A DNA stretch of 64,000 nucleotides. Origin: Tetrahymena thermophila SB210 (lineage: Eukaryota; Ciliophora; Oligohymenophorea; Hymenostomatida; Tetrahymenidae). The stretch is from positions 868,001-932,000 of the forward strand of contig NW_002476534.1 of the NCBI RefSeq assembly GCF_000189635.1, in the 5' to 3' direction. The position numbers and the translations under genes were made by a program. The notes under the pieces are model-generated. The model worked only from the letters and a program-made list of their open reading frames with translations, had not been told where the DNA came from and did no database searches. Shown piece after piece: positions 1-10,969 of the stretch. Positions within the stretch are counted from its first letter, which is position 1. The number at the start of each line of letters is the position of its first letter.

Positions 1-872
1 TTTCAGGAGTATTTTGGTCAATACGTTAATCAAGCCACTTAATAGGAAATGTCTCTGCTATGATTATTCTAAATACTATAGATAACAATATATATTTTTT
101 TATTTATATGGGTATTATAGCTCTTACTGCTTCTGGCATGTTTTACTTTATTGCTACCATAGAAAAACCCAAGCGATCCCATCATGAAATCAAGCAATAG
201 CTTCTATAAGAAAGTACTTAGATTATAAGATAAGAATTACCTTTAAAAGAATAGGTTTCAAGAGTTTTGAGATTAATGAAGAGTCTTAAATTTTAACCTT
301 TCCTCTTCTTAAATCTCCTTTCTGGAGTGGCATAAGCTTTTTCTAGTGGCTTTTTAAGAAATTTAGTCAAGGAATCAGTTGAAGGAGATGAGAGAATAGT
401 TTCATAGAGTTTATCATTTGTTCTTATCACTTTTGGTATTTTCGAATATTTGGGCGGTGTCATTTCTGGATATTTGATAAATAGGATTAATGTATACTAT
501 CTAGCTACCATCAGCACTTTGGCAATCCTCTTAGGATTGTTATTAAGTTTTATTGGCCTATTAACAAAAATATATGCAATTTGCTTCTTGATAAGTTCAA
601 TATTTGGCTTTATTGATTGTTATATTAATAATATTTCATAAGTTATCTGCAACAATGACTATAAAGGATTTATTGAAGTATTTTAAGCTTAAAGACTCGT
701 TTTTGCTATTTCTAATACTTGCACCTAAGTAATTCTACTTTTATTAACTGACTCTCCTGAATATACTTTCCTAAGCATTGTTTTTATAATCGCTCTAGTA
801 TCTAACTTTATAGTTTCCTTATTCCCTATATTAGGCTAAAAAGATCATGGGTTGAGTAAGCATTCATTCTGA
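1..872 (+). CDS. UNC-93-like membrane protein, 3' part only
   Basis: The gene enters from the left edge and stays open under the ciliate code from base 3 to the TGA at 870-872, giving 289 residues with no intron. Near the start it reads SGVFWSIRQSSHLIGN, which matches the UNC-93 family signature (GxFWxxxQSSxxxGN). UNC-93 proteins are 11-12-span members of the major facilitator fold. A hydrophobic segment follows (about residues 30-50), then a charged cytoplasmic loop of roughly 50 residues rich in Lys, Glu and Gln, then about five more membrane segments and a short polar tail. This fits the C-terminal half of the family. In animals these proteins act as ion-channel accessory factors or receptor chaperones; no substrate can be inferred here. 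The N-terminal half lies outside the window. Family assignment is fairly safe, role is not. Confidence 0.7.
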
Positions 873-3213
873 AAATCTAAATTTATTTTAAAATTTTACT
901 AATTTATATAAAAAAGAGAGTATTTAAATTAATAAATGTATTATATTTTTAGTAATTTTATTTACTAGCTCTTCTGTTTAACTTCAAAGAATAATTAAAT
1001 AATATAAGTTTGAAAAAAACTTTAAGAATTATAATTTTGAATTAGAATAATTAATAAAAAAATGATTAAATTTGGGTGATAAAATTGCAAAATTATTTCA
1101 AAATAATCATAAAAAAATTATTTTGTTTAAAAATATTTAAAAATTATTCAATTTATTTATTTGTTAAATATATTTTTTTAAATTTACAAATAATATTTAT
1201 TATCAAAGAAACACAAATAAAGACCTAATCATCATTTTATATCTTAAATGAATTTTATTTAATAAAAACATTATTTCTAAAAACATGAAATTAAAAATGT
1301 CCAAAATTAAAATCTTATTTTTTTAATAGATAAAATCTATTTTGAATATAAATTAAATTAATCATTTAATATTCTTTATTCAAAGGTTTTAAATTTTAAT
1401 TATTATTTTTATTTGAGGAGCTTTTCTTTGTAATTAGATTAAAAATGCTTCTTCACCTAAAATGCATTTGAAATTTTTTACAAGTTGTAATATTTAATCA
1501 ATAATATCCGGTTTTCTATTTTTTAGAATATTTTGTGTTATATAATACTCTATAATAGCAATTATATTTAAAAAAATGCTCTTTATAATTGTAATTTTGA
1601 AGTTAATTTCATAAATAATTACCTATTTACTTAATTTATTTACAAGCTGTAATATTTAAACACATCTGGTTTTCCATTTTTAGAATGTTTTGTGTTACAT
1701 AAGACTATATTATATCACTAATATTTTAAAAATAATAAATTATTTAAAGAATATGCTCAGTTTATAATTCTATCTAGCAGACTAAAATAATATTCATAAC
1801 TTCTTGACTTGGGATTGCAGGTATTTAAATTATACTAAAGCAGCTTCGATATATTAGATTTATCTTTAGATAAAAACTATTAGCTATAAAAATTGATAGT
1901 GATATCATTTTTAACTCAAATGATAAGAATATGAGATATGATTATCATATTTTTAAATGAAATTTAGTTTTCTACATTAATTTTGTAAAGTAATATGTAG
2001 TCGTGTATTTAAAATTTATTTTAGTTATTACATAATAAATTCACTTTAATAGTTTATTTTAAATACTCACTAAAACCGAATGATTCTCTAGCATAAAAAT
2101 TAAAGGAACAATATTTCAAAGTTTAGGATAAAAGAATTAAGTAGAATAATTCTTTTAACATACTTAGAATTGAGCTTAGTTAATATTATCAATAATACAT
2201 TTCAAAAAATATTTTAATAATAGAAATTAAAAATAAATAAATTAATCAAAATTGAATATTTTAATAAGTTATAAAATGCATAACTTAAACTATTATCAAT
2301 CAAATAAGAAAAAATACCTTTTAGAAGAGCTTAACACAGAATCTCATATTCGAATCAAATGATTTATGTAAACTAGAGCTTTAATATTTAAGGATATATA
2401 ATATTAGAAGACTATATTAAATGGGAATTAAAACAGCAAAATTAAAAAATAAAAAAACAAAATATGCTTTTTTATATTTTTCATATTTTGTGTTGTAATT
2501 ATGTAAATTAATTTAATAATTAATAATAGAGATTTGATACAAAAATAGTACTAAGCATTTTTTTCTTGGAAGATTAGTTACTATTTTTTGAAAAATAAAT
2601 TAAATGAACTAATTTACATTACAAACTATAATTAAATATTTTGGAAATAGCTAAAACAAAATAAGTTTAAACTAATCAAAAATAAATAAATATTTTTAAG
2701 CTGTAAAAAATATTCTTATGATTTTTAAATGAGTATTAAAAGTATATTTAGATGTATTTTATAAGACAAATTTTTTGTTTAAACATTGAAAAGAGTTGTA
2801 AGGAATTGAACTAGAACTGTTAAATGTATAAAAATGCAAGAGTGTAAATATAATTATTATGAAATTAATTAAATTGTCTATTTAATTGTATTCTATGAGT
2901 AAAAAATTATAAATATCTAAATTTGTTAGTTAGTCATCAATTTTGAGTTATAATATTCCAGAAGTAAGGTAGCTAATTGATGATAAAAAATGTAATTAAG
3001 TAATAAAAGGATAAGTGATGTTATTAATTGCAAAATAAGAAGTTAAGCAAAATTTTTTAAATTAATTGAAGATTTGTCAAAAATTAAAATAAAAAAGGCT
3101 AATAATTTGATTAATAAATATAACTAAAAGCAGTACTTCAAATTCTACAAGCTGCAATATTCTTAATAAAAATATTCAAACAATTAAATTTAGAAACGAG
3201 TTTATTAGAAAGA
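873..3213. other. Intergenic region, AT-rich
   Basis: No open frame with coding character was found on either strand under the ciliate code. It carries two diverged direct repeats (1477-1593 and 1640-1762, listed separately) and otherwise simple A/T runs. The 3' part is presumably the promoter of the first nucleoside transporter gene, but no defined element can be named. Confidence 0.6.
1477..1762. repeat. Diverged direct repeat, two copies
   Basis: Two similar blocks of about 115-125 bp lie head to tail at roughly 1477-1593 and 1640-1762. Both begin with a TTTACAAG(T/C)TGTAATATTTAA core, then share a GGTTTTC(T/C)ATTTTTAGAAT stretch, a TTTTGTGTTA stretch and a closing CTTTATAATT or AGTTTATAATT. 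Substitutions and small indels separate them, so the duplication is old. A shorter similar core (TACAAGCTGCAATATTC) recurs near 3146. No coding potential and no terminal inverted repeats were seen. Confidence 0.55.
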
Positions 3214-5117
3214 ATGTTATAAAAACAGGTTTCCTAAAACGATTAGTACTAGCAGCCTGACAACAAGTTGCCCCGCTCTTCTCTTTTTGAGCTTCAAACC
3301 CTAGGTTAAGGAACAGAAAACGATTTAAATAATCTCTAGTTGAAGCAAGGATCTTAATCGAAGGACTCACTCTCTTCACAAACTGTGTTAGAAAAGTAAT
3401 AATAAGTAGAAGAAATTACAAAGCAAATTGAACAAACATACGATGTTCTCCCTCCTGTCAATAATTTCTTAAAATTCTGTTTCATGATGTTCGGTATTTT
3501 AGCCTTCGCAGGATGGAACGCTGTTATTACTGCTTTTGATTACTTTTCTGTACGTTATCCTAAAGAAGAAATTCCAGATGTCACATTTTATTTCCCATTT
3601 GGTGTTATGATTGGTGATATAATAAGTGGTGTTACATTCGTTGCTTAAGCTAAGTATTTTTCAGTTAAATCTAGATTTATGTATACAGTAGTTATTGAAG
3701 TTATAGTTATTATTAGTCTTTGCATTGTTGCTATGTACTATAATAATATGAGTGGCTTCTGGATTTCTATGTTCTTATTGTTTATTGATGGTTGGGCTGA
3801 TAATGTAAAAACCAATACATTTGTCGTTATAGCAGGTAGTGTTCACCCACAATTAAATAACCTTTTCTGGACATACACTGCTTTCTCTGGTTTAATTATG
3901 AATGCTTTGAGATTTATAGTCTTGGCAATATTTGGTGATGACCTTGATAGTAATGCAAATTACGGTACTTTGATATATTTCTGTACTTGTGCAGTTATCT
4001 TTATCATTACAATCATTTGCTTTGCTATTTTTATTAAGTCAAATTACTACAAAATATCTTTAAAAATTGATTCCTTGAAGCAACAAAAGATCAAACTCGA
4101 AGAAGAATTGTACTTTATTAAAAATCAAGACTAGCAAAGATAAAATAATGTTGAGCTCTAAGGATTTTCTAAAATATTCTGGGGTGCTTTCAACTATTTA
4201 AAAGAATTTATTTTTATCACTAAACACACAGGTTTTCTCTCATTCTATCTTTTCCTCTCATTCTTCGAAACCTTCTTACTTTTCCCAGGAGTTTGTGTTT
4301 TCAGGAAACCTCAATTCACTTTCTTAGAATTTGCTTGGGCTGCGTAAAATTTTACTTTAACTTTTATTTTTTTTTTTGCTTATTCCCCAGCTTTTTTGAA
4401 GATTTACAAATAAAAAATATAATGAATGATTTCTGTAAAATTAAGATTTTTTAGATACAAATTTTTTTAAATCTTAAAACATGTAAATTATTTATATCTA
4501 ATTAGCTTATTACTTACTCTAAAGTAAAGCATATAAAAGAATTTTTAATTTTAAAGTAAATTAATCTATACAATTACAATCTATCTTTCAAAATGCAAAG
4601 GAAAATTAGTTCTATTGACAAAATTTTTTAAAATATAAAATTCTATTTTAAAAAAAATCTAATTAAAGTTGGTTAAAACGTTTTTGAAAATTGCAAATAA
4701 TAATTTAAACTAATCATTTTAATTAACTTAAATAGATAAGTTATGATGACAGCTTTTAACCTTGGAGATTTTATTGGGAAATATATAGGTTACATTAAAT
4801 GTTTGCACCGTCTCTATTGGATTTATGGACTGGTTATTCTTAGAATTTCTTTCATACCAGTTTTTATCTTAATGGCAAAAGACGAAGGTAGTGCAGTCTT
4901 GCAAGATGACTATTTTATTATGTGCATGATTTTCCTATTTTCAATTACTAACGGTTTTATTACTACAAGTCTTGCTCACTTGTCTCCTAGAAAAATTACA
5001 GATCCTTATATTAGAGATAAAGTAAACTTTTTCAGTAACTTTACCATGACCTTGGGTATTGATCTTGGTATTGTTTTGGCAATATTCTTAGGTAATGCTC
5101 TACCTACCTATGGTTGA
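3214..5117 (+). CDS. Equilibrative nucleoside transporter (ENT/SLC29), copy A
   Basis: Exons 3214-4343 and 4736-5117 (intron 392 nt) encode 503 residues. The first about 75 residues are polar and Gln/Ser-rich. The membrane part begins with FGILAFAGWNAVITAFDYF, the ENT first-helix signature (LPWNxFITAxxYF in animals). Exon 2 carries FNLGDFIGKYIG, the conserved ENT seventh-segment motif, and ends with helices containing TNGFITTSL and LGIDLGIVLAIFLG. A large charged loop (about residues 290-345) sits in the middle, as in the family. These proteins move nucleosides or nucleobases down a gradient across plasma or vacuolar membranes; substrate cannot be read from sequence. The start is an in-frame ATG that keeps the polar leader. 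The splice joins GC to A, giving WAAQVMMTAFN. The next gene is a close paralogue with the same exon structure. Confidence 0.85.
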
Positions 5118-5701
5118 AATATATTCTTTTCCTACTTATAATATCTTATAATAAATTCTTATTATATTGCTGGTTGTTTTATAAACTATATTTTATTAAT
5201 TTATTCATTTCTTAAATATTTAGTTTCATTTGAATTCTTCTTTGTCTTTATGCATAAATTTTGTAAAATTAAAAATATAAATTAAATAATGTCATACTAA
5301 TTAATCTCTTAAATTACTTAGATATAAAAATATATGTAATATTTTCATAAAAGTATTAAATTCATTTAAGTTTATGAGTAAACCATCCATTTTTATGCTT
5401 AGTTTTTCTTTTTCTCCTTATTTGTCTAGAACAATTTTAGTATAAAACATATTAAATATAGCTTTTAGTGCATTATTAATTTGAAAGTAAAATTGTAGAG
5501 TTAATCAAAAAATAATTAATTAAGAATATTAAGTCTAAGGATTTACACTTCGCATTTTTAGAATAAGCTTATAATTTTCAATTAATATCCAAATACAAGC
5601 AAAATAGCCAAAAGGCCAAATTAAATTCTACAAGAAATTGTATCTTTTTCAGAAATTGAAATCTGAAATATTGTATGATATAATAGAACGCTTCCTTAAA
5701 T
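5118..5701. other. Intergenic region between the two ENT genes
   Basis: About 580 bp of AT-rich sequence with no recognisable gene. It must hold the end of copy A and the promoter of copy B. Confidence 0.6.
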
Positions 5702-7511
5702 ATGTAACCTGATCAACATAATTATAGTCCTCCTCTTTCATCTGTACTAAATTTAAAAGAAAATGAAGAAGATAAAAGATAAAACTTAAATGATATTTCA
5801 ATTAAATAAGATTCTTAACTAAATTCATTTTTATCTGCATAAAACGCTGAAGAGACTTAAAAAAAGATAGATGATATTTCAAAATAAATAGATTAAATGT
5901 ATGAAGTACTTCCACCTGTTACTAATTTCTTTAAATTTTGTTTCATGATGTTTGGTATTTTAGCCTTTGCTGGATGGAATGCAGTAATTACTGCTTTTGA
6001 TTATTTTTCTGTGCGTTACCCTAAAGAAACTATTCCAGATGTTACATTTTATTTCCCTTTTGGAGTTATGGTGGGTGATTTATTAAGTGGAGTCACTTTT
6101 GTAGCTTAAGCAAAGTATTTTTCAGTGAAATCAAGATTTATGTATACTGTTACTGTAGAAGTAATTGTTATTATTAGTCTTTGTATAGTTGCTATGTGCT
6201 ATAATAATATTAATGGTTTTTGGATATCAATGGTTTTATTATTTATTGATGGCTGGGCTGATAATGTAAAAACAAACACTTTTGTAGTTATTGCAGGGAG
6301 TGTTCATCCTTAATTAAATAATCTTTTTTGGACATACACTGCATTTTCTGGCTTAATAATGAATGCATTAAGATTTATTGTATTAGGGATATTTGGAGAT
6401 GATCTTGATAGCAATGCTAACTATGGTACTTTGCTTTATTTTATAGCCTGTGCTATAATATTTATAATTGCAATTATTTGTTTTGCCATTTTTATCAAGT
6501 CAAATTACTACAAAACTTCATTGTAAATTGATGCCCTAAAATAGCAAAAGATCTAATTAGAAAAAGAATTATATTTTATTAAAAACCAAACCGAGTAAAT
6601 TAGCAGCACTATCTAACACAAAGGAATTTCTAAAATGTTTTGGGCTGCTATTAATTATTTAAAAGAGTTTATTTTTATAACTAAGCACACAGGATTCCTT
6701 TCATTATACCTTTTCATTTCTTTCTTTGAAACATTCTTGCTTTTTCCTGGAGTTTGCGTTTTCAGAAAACCTGAATTCAAGTTCTTAGAATTTGCATGGG
6801 CTGCGTAAAATTTAATTTCTTTTTTATGTTAGATCTAAATTGTATTAAAACAATTTTTTACAAATTAAAATATAATCAAAATACTGCATCTAAACAAAGC
6901 AGTAAAAGCAATAATCAAATTAATAAAAAAATATGATTTTGGATTGTTATATCTAATAAACTTTTTTTAAAAATGAGATAAAATAGAATTTAAATAACAA
7001 AAATAAAAAATAATTTACAAGAAAATTGTATTTTAATGAAATTGTTTATTTAAATTATAAAAAATACATATTTTAAGTTATTGAAAAAATAGATTATTTA
7101 AATAATAATAATATTAATTTTATTAATAGATAAGTTATGATGACAGCTTTTAACCTTGGAGATTTTATTGGGAAGTATATAGGTTATATTAAATAACTAC
7201 ATCGTCTCTATTGGATTTATGGGCTGGTAATTCTAAGAATTTCTTTTGTACCAATATTTATTTTGATGGCCTTAAATGAAGGAAGTTCAATCTTATAAAA
7301 TGACTACTTTATTATGTGTATGATATTCCTTTTTTCTATAACTAATGGGTTTATTACTACAAGCTTAACTCATTTATCTCCAAGAAAAATAACTGATCCT
7401 TATATTAGGGATAAAGTTAACTTTTTTAGTAATTTTACTATGACCTTAGGTATTGATCTTGGCATAGTCTTAGCTATTTTCTTAAGTAACGCTCTGCCAA
7501 ACTACAGTTGA
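5702..7511 (+). CDS. Equilibrative nucleoside transporter (ENT/SLC29), copy B
   Basis: Exons 5702-6804 and 7130-7511 (intron 325 nt) give 494 residues. From about residue 65 onward the protein is nearly colinear with copy A: the same FGILAFAGWNAVITAFDYF first helix, the GWADNVKTNTFVVIAGSVHP stretch, the central charged loop and the FNLGDFIGKYIG motif. Exon 2 has exactly the same length (382 nt) and the intron the same position and phase. The N-terminal leader (acidic, Gln/Asp-rich) and the intron sequence have diverged. Many third positions differ, and this copy uses TAA for Gln or alternative residues where copy A uses other codons, so the duplication is not recent. The likely function is facilitated nucleoside or nucleobase transport. 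The start ATG is the first in frame and precedes a highly polar leader. Confidence 0.85.
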
Positions 7512-8432
7512 AAAACATCTAACTAAATATTTGCAACTGTTTATATTATGTAAATAAAGAATTTTTAAAAGCTAATAAATAAATTAGACAATTTAAATAA
7601 CGTAACAAATTTTTTTATTTCTATATATGGTAAAATTTATAATGAGAATTCATTAATTATTATTTTATCTTAAATTAAATACGATATTTTAATACTAAAA
7701 TGTAATATGAAGTTTGTCTGTTATTGAAATTTAAAATAATCAAACAAGATTTTTACTATTTAAAAATAAGTATCATTATGGTTCGAAATTGTAGTTTGTA
7801 TTTTGATAGATTATTAATTGATCCTTTTTATATCAAAACTCTTGTTCTGTTTTTGAAACGTTAAAAAATACAAATAAACAACTATTTAATTAAATCATTT
7901 CACAATTTTCATTTAATTGAAATAGAAAACCATTTAAAATAGACATTCACATTGGCTATTTTAAGTTTTTCATAAAATCATATTCTATTTTTTTTTCTTA
8001 ATTCAATATTTCTTTCCTCTAAAAGAGTTGTGATATTTAAAAATATTTATTCAGTTCCCAAATTGACAGTAAGATATAAATTTAAAAATCTTTTGTTATC
8101 TGAGTGAGTAAAAATATATTTAAATTAAATAAATTTTCCAATTTAAATGAGTAGAATAAAAAGTGTTTAAATATAATATTTAAAATAGAAGATCACATAA
8201 ATAAAATAAAGCATTAAAGATTATAAAAAAATATGTTTATTTGTTATAGTTATAGAAGAAAATATCAAATAAAAAAAGGAAATTTAAGAGTGGTTGAGCT
8301 GCTTGGGTTTTATGTAATAAAAAATAAATATTGATCAATTTCAGCTTGAAAACTTTTCTTGAGAATTAAGAAATAAGTAAAAAAGTAAGCAATAAATAAA
8401 CATTTAAGTTAATTTAAAAACTAAATAGCTGA
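7512..8432. other. Intergenic region, AT-rich
   Basis: About 920 bp with only A/T-rich runs; nothing recognisable on either strand. Confidence 0.6.
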
Positions 8433-10241
8433 ATGAAAACAAAATTTAAAGAAGCTAAAGAGTGGTACTCTAAAAATAAGATTAAAGTTGAGACTATGAC
8501 TTATATCTTTCAATCTTTGTTATCAGTAGCAACATTTATATTAAGTATTATAACTTTTGTTAAGACATAAAATACTCTTGATCAATCAATTAAAATTGTA
8601 GATAATTTCTAGCAGCCATATTTGATTAATTTTTCAATAAATAGCAGTCAGTGTGCATAATCTTTATTTGATGTTCCTTGGGAAGGCATTCACTATGGAT
8701 GCGATTGCACTCAATCAAATAATCCGAATGTTAAAAAATAAATGTATGGAGATAGTTGCTGGAATCTTCATATTAGTACAACAGACTGTAAACAAATTAT
8801 GCCTATTTTCAAGCAAAGGCATAGTTTTTTCTTATTTGCATAAGATGATAATAAAAATGTTGTTGGAATATGTGCATAAAGAGCTAGTGGTAATAACTAG
8901 TTTTATCAAATTATAGGTAGTTAAAAAGGGACATGCTCTTAGTCACAAAAAACCTGCGGAAATCCAAATAAACCTGAAACAATAATATGTGTTGCTTCAA
9001 CAGATCCTTGTCCTATTTATAGCTTTTAAATAACTACTTCTATTTAGCCTCAGCTAAGTGCTAATGGTTGGAGTTTCATCAAAATTAACAAAAACCTTTA
9101 CTTTTACTATGATTAAAAAGGTACTAGCGCTAATGATTTACCTATTTCATAAATAGTAACGACTTCTGGACCAGGTCCTTGTAAAGATAGTACTTATTAG
9201 TAAACTAAATATGGATAAGAGTACATCTTATAGAATTGGAATAGGCCTAGCTGCGATACAGACACATACTTTACAAAGTCAAGCCTAAGTATTACTGAAA
9301 AGCAGTTGTACTAATACAACTTAGATTCTGATTAATTCTAAGAAATATCTAACCTAACTGGTTTTAATCTAAATACTTCACCAGAAATATACACTACTTA
9401 TTATAAACCATTTATTCCTTGGGCTATTTAAAATAGAGACGAAGTTTACAATTTGGTTAATATACTTTTAAATATTGAATCTTTTTTAAATATAATGAAA
9501 ATAGCTATTATTGTTCATGGTCTTACTTTAGGATATATTACTTTTTACGTTAATATGTATTACATCTTAGCTTTAAATGCCTACAAAGATCAGCCAAATA
9601 ATTAAAATTTTTTTATTTTTAAACTATGCAAATCAGCTAGTAGCTTTTTGGTAATGTCAGCATCCATGGCGATAGCAATAGTAGCTTTTATATAATCAAT
9701 AAGCTACAAAAAGGCTCTTGATGAAGTTTGTAGCAATAGTCCTACATTAGATGTTTATATGCAAGACTTTTAGAATCTTAGAGACTTTACAGATAATTAA
9801 ATATTTAGATAAAATTTGACAACAATAATTACCACAACAGTGAATATCCTCATCGAAGTCATACCCTTAATAGTAAGTTGCTTTTAATGTAAAAAAACTG
9901 AAAAAAGTGATAACAAAGTGATTCCGTTATAATAATAACCAAATATATATAATTTATTTGGGCAAACAGATGTAAATAAAGCCATCTAATAAAAACACCA
10001 CCTAAACACTAAACATTTTATTCACAAAAAAAAAAATGTTCCTGTTGTAAAAAGATCACCCCTAGTAAACTCCATCAGTGAAACCTAAGGATAAAATACT
10101 CCATAAACAGGAATGCAAAATCATACTTCTCATGATTTTATACTGCAATAATAGTAAATTAAATTTAATAATTCTCCTGATATTTAACAATTAAGAGTTG
10201 ACAATGCTTTTGTTGAAGTTAATTCAAAATTTATTTAGTGA
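8433..10241 (+). CDS. Unknown four-pass membrane protein with Cys-containing ectodomain
   Basis: Single-exon frame of 602 residues from an ATG in a basic leader (MKTKFKEAKEWYSKNK) to TGA. A first hydrophobic segment spans about residues 23-43. About 310 residues follow with many paired cysteines (for example CDCTQSN, STDPCPIYS, PSCDTDTYF), polar and presumably luminal or extracellular. Three more hydrophobic segments lie near residues 355-380, 405-430 and 460-485, and then a basic, Gln/Asn-rich tail of about 115 residues with several HKK/KKK clusters. I do not recognise the family. The arrangement suggests a surface or vesicle membrane protein with a disulfide-bonded ectodomain and a cytosolic basic tail. 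It stands alone between the ENT pair and a minus-strand gene. Confidence 0.75.
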
Positions 10242-10969
10242 TTTTTATTTTGAATTTTTTATACTATTATTGTTTGCTTTTAATACCTTAATAAAATTTA
10301 ATTGATTTAAAAGAAATTAATTAAAAATCTATTAAAATTAATTAAAGTTTTAAAATTAATGTCCAAAAATGTGGTTTTTCTGCTTAATCTCCAAAGTTTT
10401 CTATTTTGTTGCTAATTTTATAAATATTCAGCTAATTAACGATAGAGCTGAATCATTTTAAGAATATATGGCTTAAATATTGAGAAATCAATTAAAAATA
10501 TTTTTTCTTTGCACAACTTATTCAAACATTTTTAAATGATAATATAATATAACTTTTGAATTTTATTCCCATTTAAAATCAATCATGAATATCTTTATTG
10601 AAAATTCTAAAGCAAGGAGGATTTTTTTTTATTTATTTAAAAAATCTCCTTACTTTAGAACTTTTATGGTATATATTTATTTATTTATTTAATAAATAAT
10701 AGCTCATTTAAATTATAAATGAAAGATAAATAATCTTATAATAAGAGCATTATATATTATTTGCGTGCAAAATTTTATTTTTAATTAATTAATTTAATAA
10801 TTAAAAAAATAATAAGTTAAATTTTTAACAAAATCTTTTAATTTGAAATAATAAATTTACTTTATTACAATTTATTTAACATTAAAATAATTAATATAAT
10901 TTTATTGTATACGAAAATAGTTAGTTAGTTTGTTATTTAGTAATTAATTCATTTTAATAAATTAATCAA
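10242..10969. other. Convergent intergenic region with a strong hairpin
   Basis: The 3' ends of two convergent genes flank this region. It is AT-rich with one notable inverted repeat at 10601-10665, listed separately. Confidence 0.6.
10601..10665. repeat. Long imperfect inverted repeat (hairpin)
   Basis: The left arm from 10605 (TTCTAAAGCAAGGAGGATTT) pairs with the right arm ending at 10660 (AAATCTCCTTACTTTAGAA) with one mismatch and a one-base bulge. The stem is about 22 bp closed by a short A/T loop, and the pairing extends loosely outward into AAAA/TTTT. It is unusually GC-containing for this intergenic DNA and lies between two convergent genes, so it could fold in either transcript's tail. 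Confidence 0.65.

Noticed and set aside
3176..3379. Minus-strand 67-codon open frame
   Set aside because: It overlaps the N-terminal coding leader of the first nucleoside transporter; the plus-strand reading continues in frame from the 3214 ATG into the conserved core.
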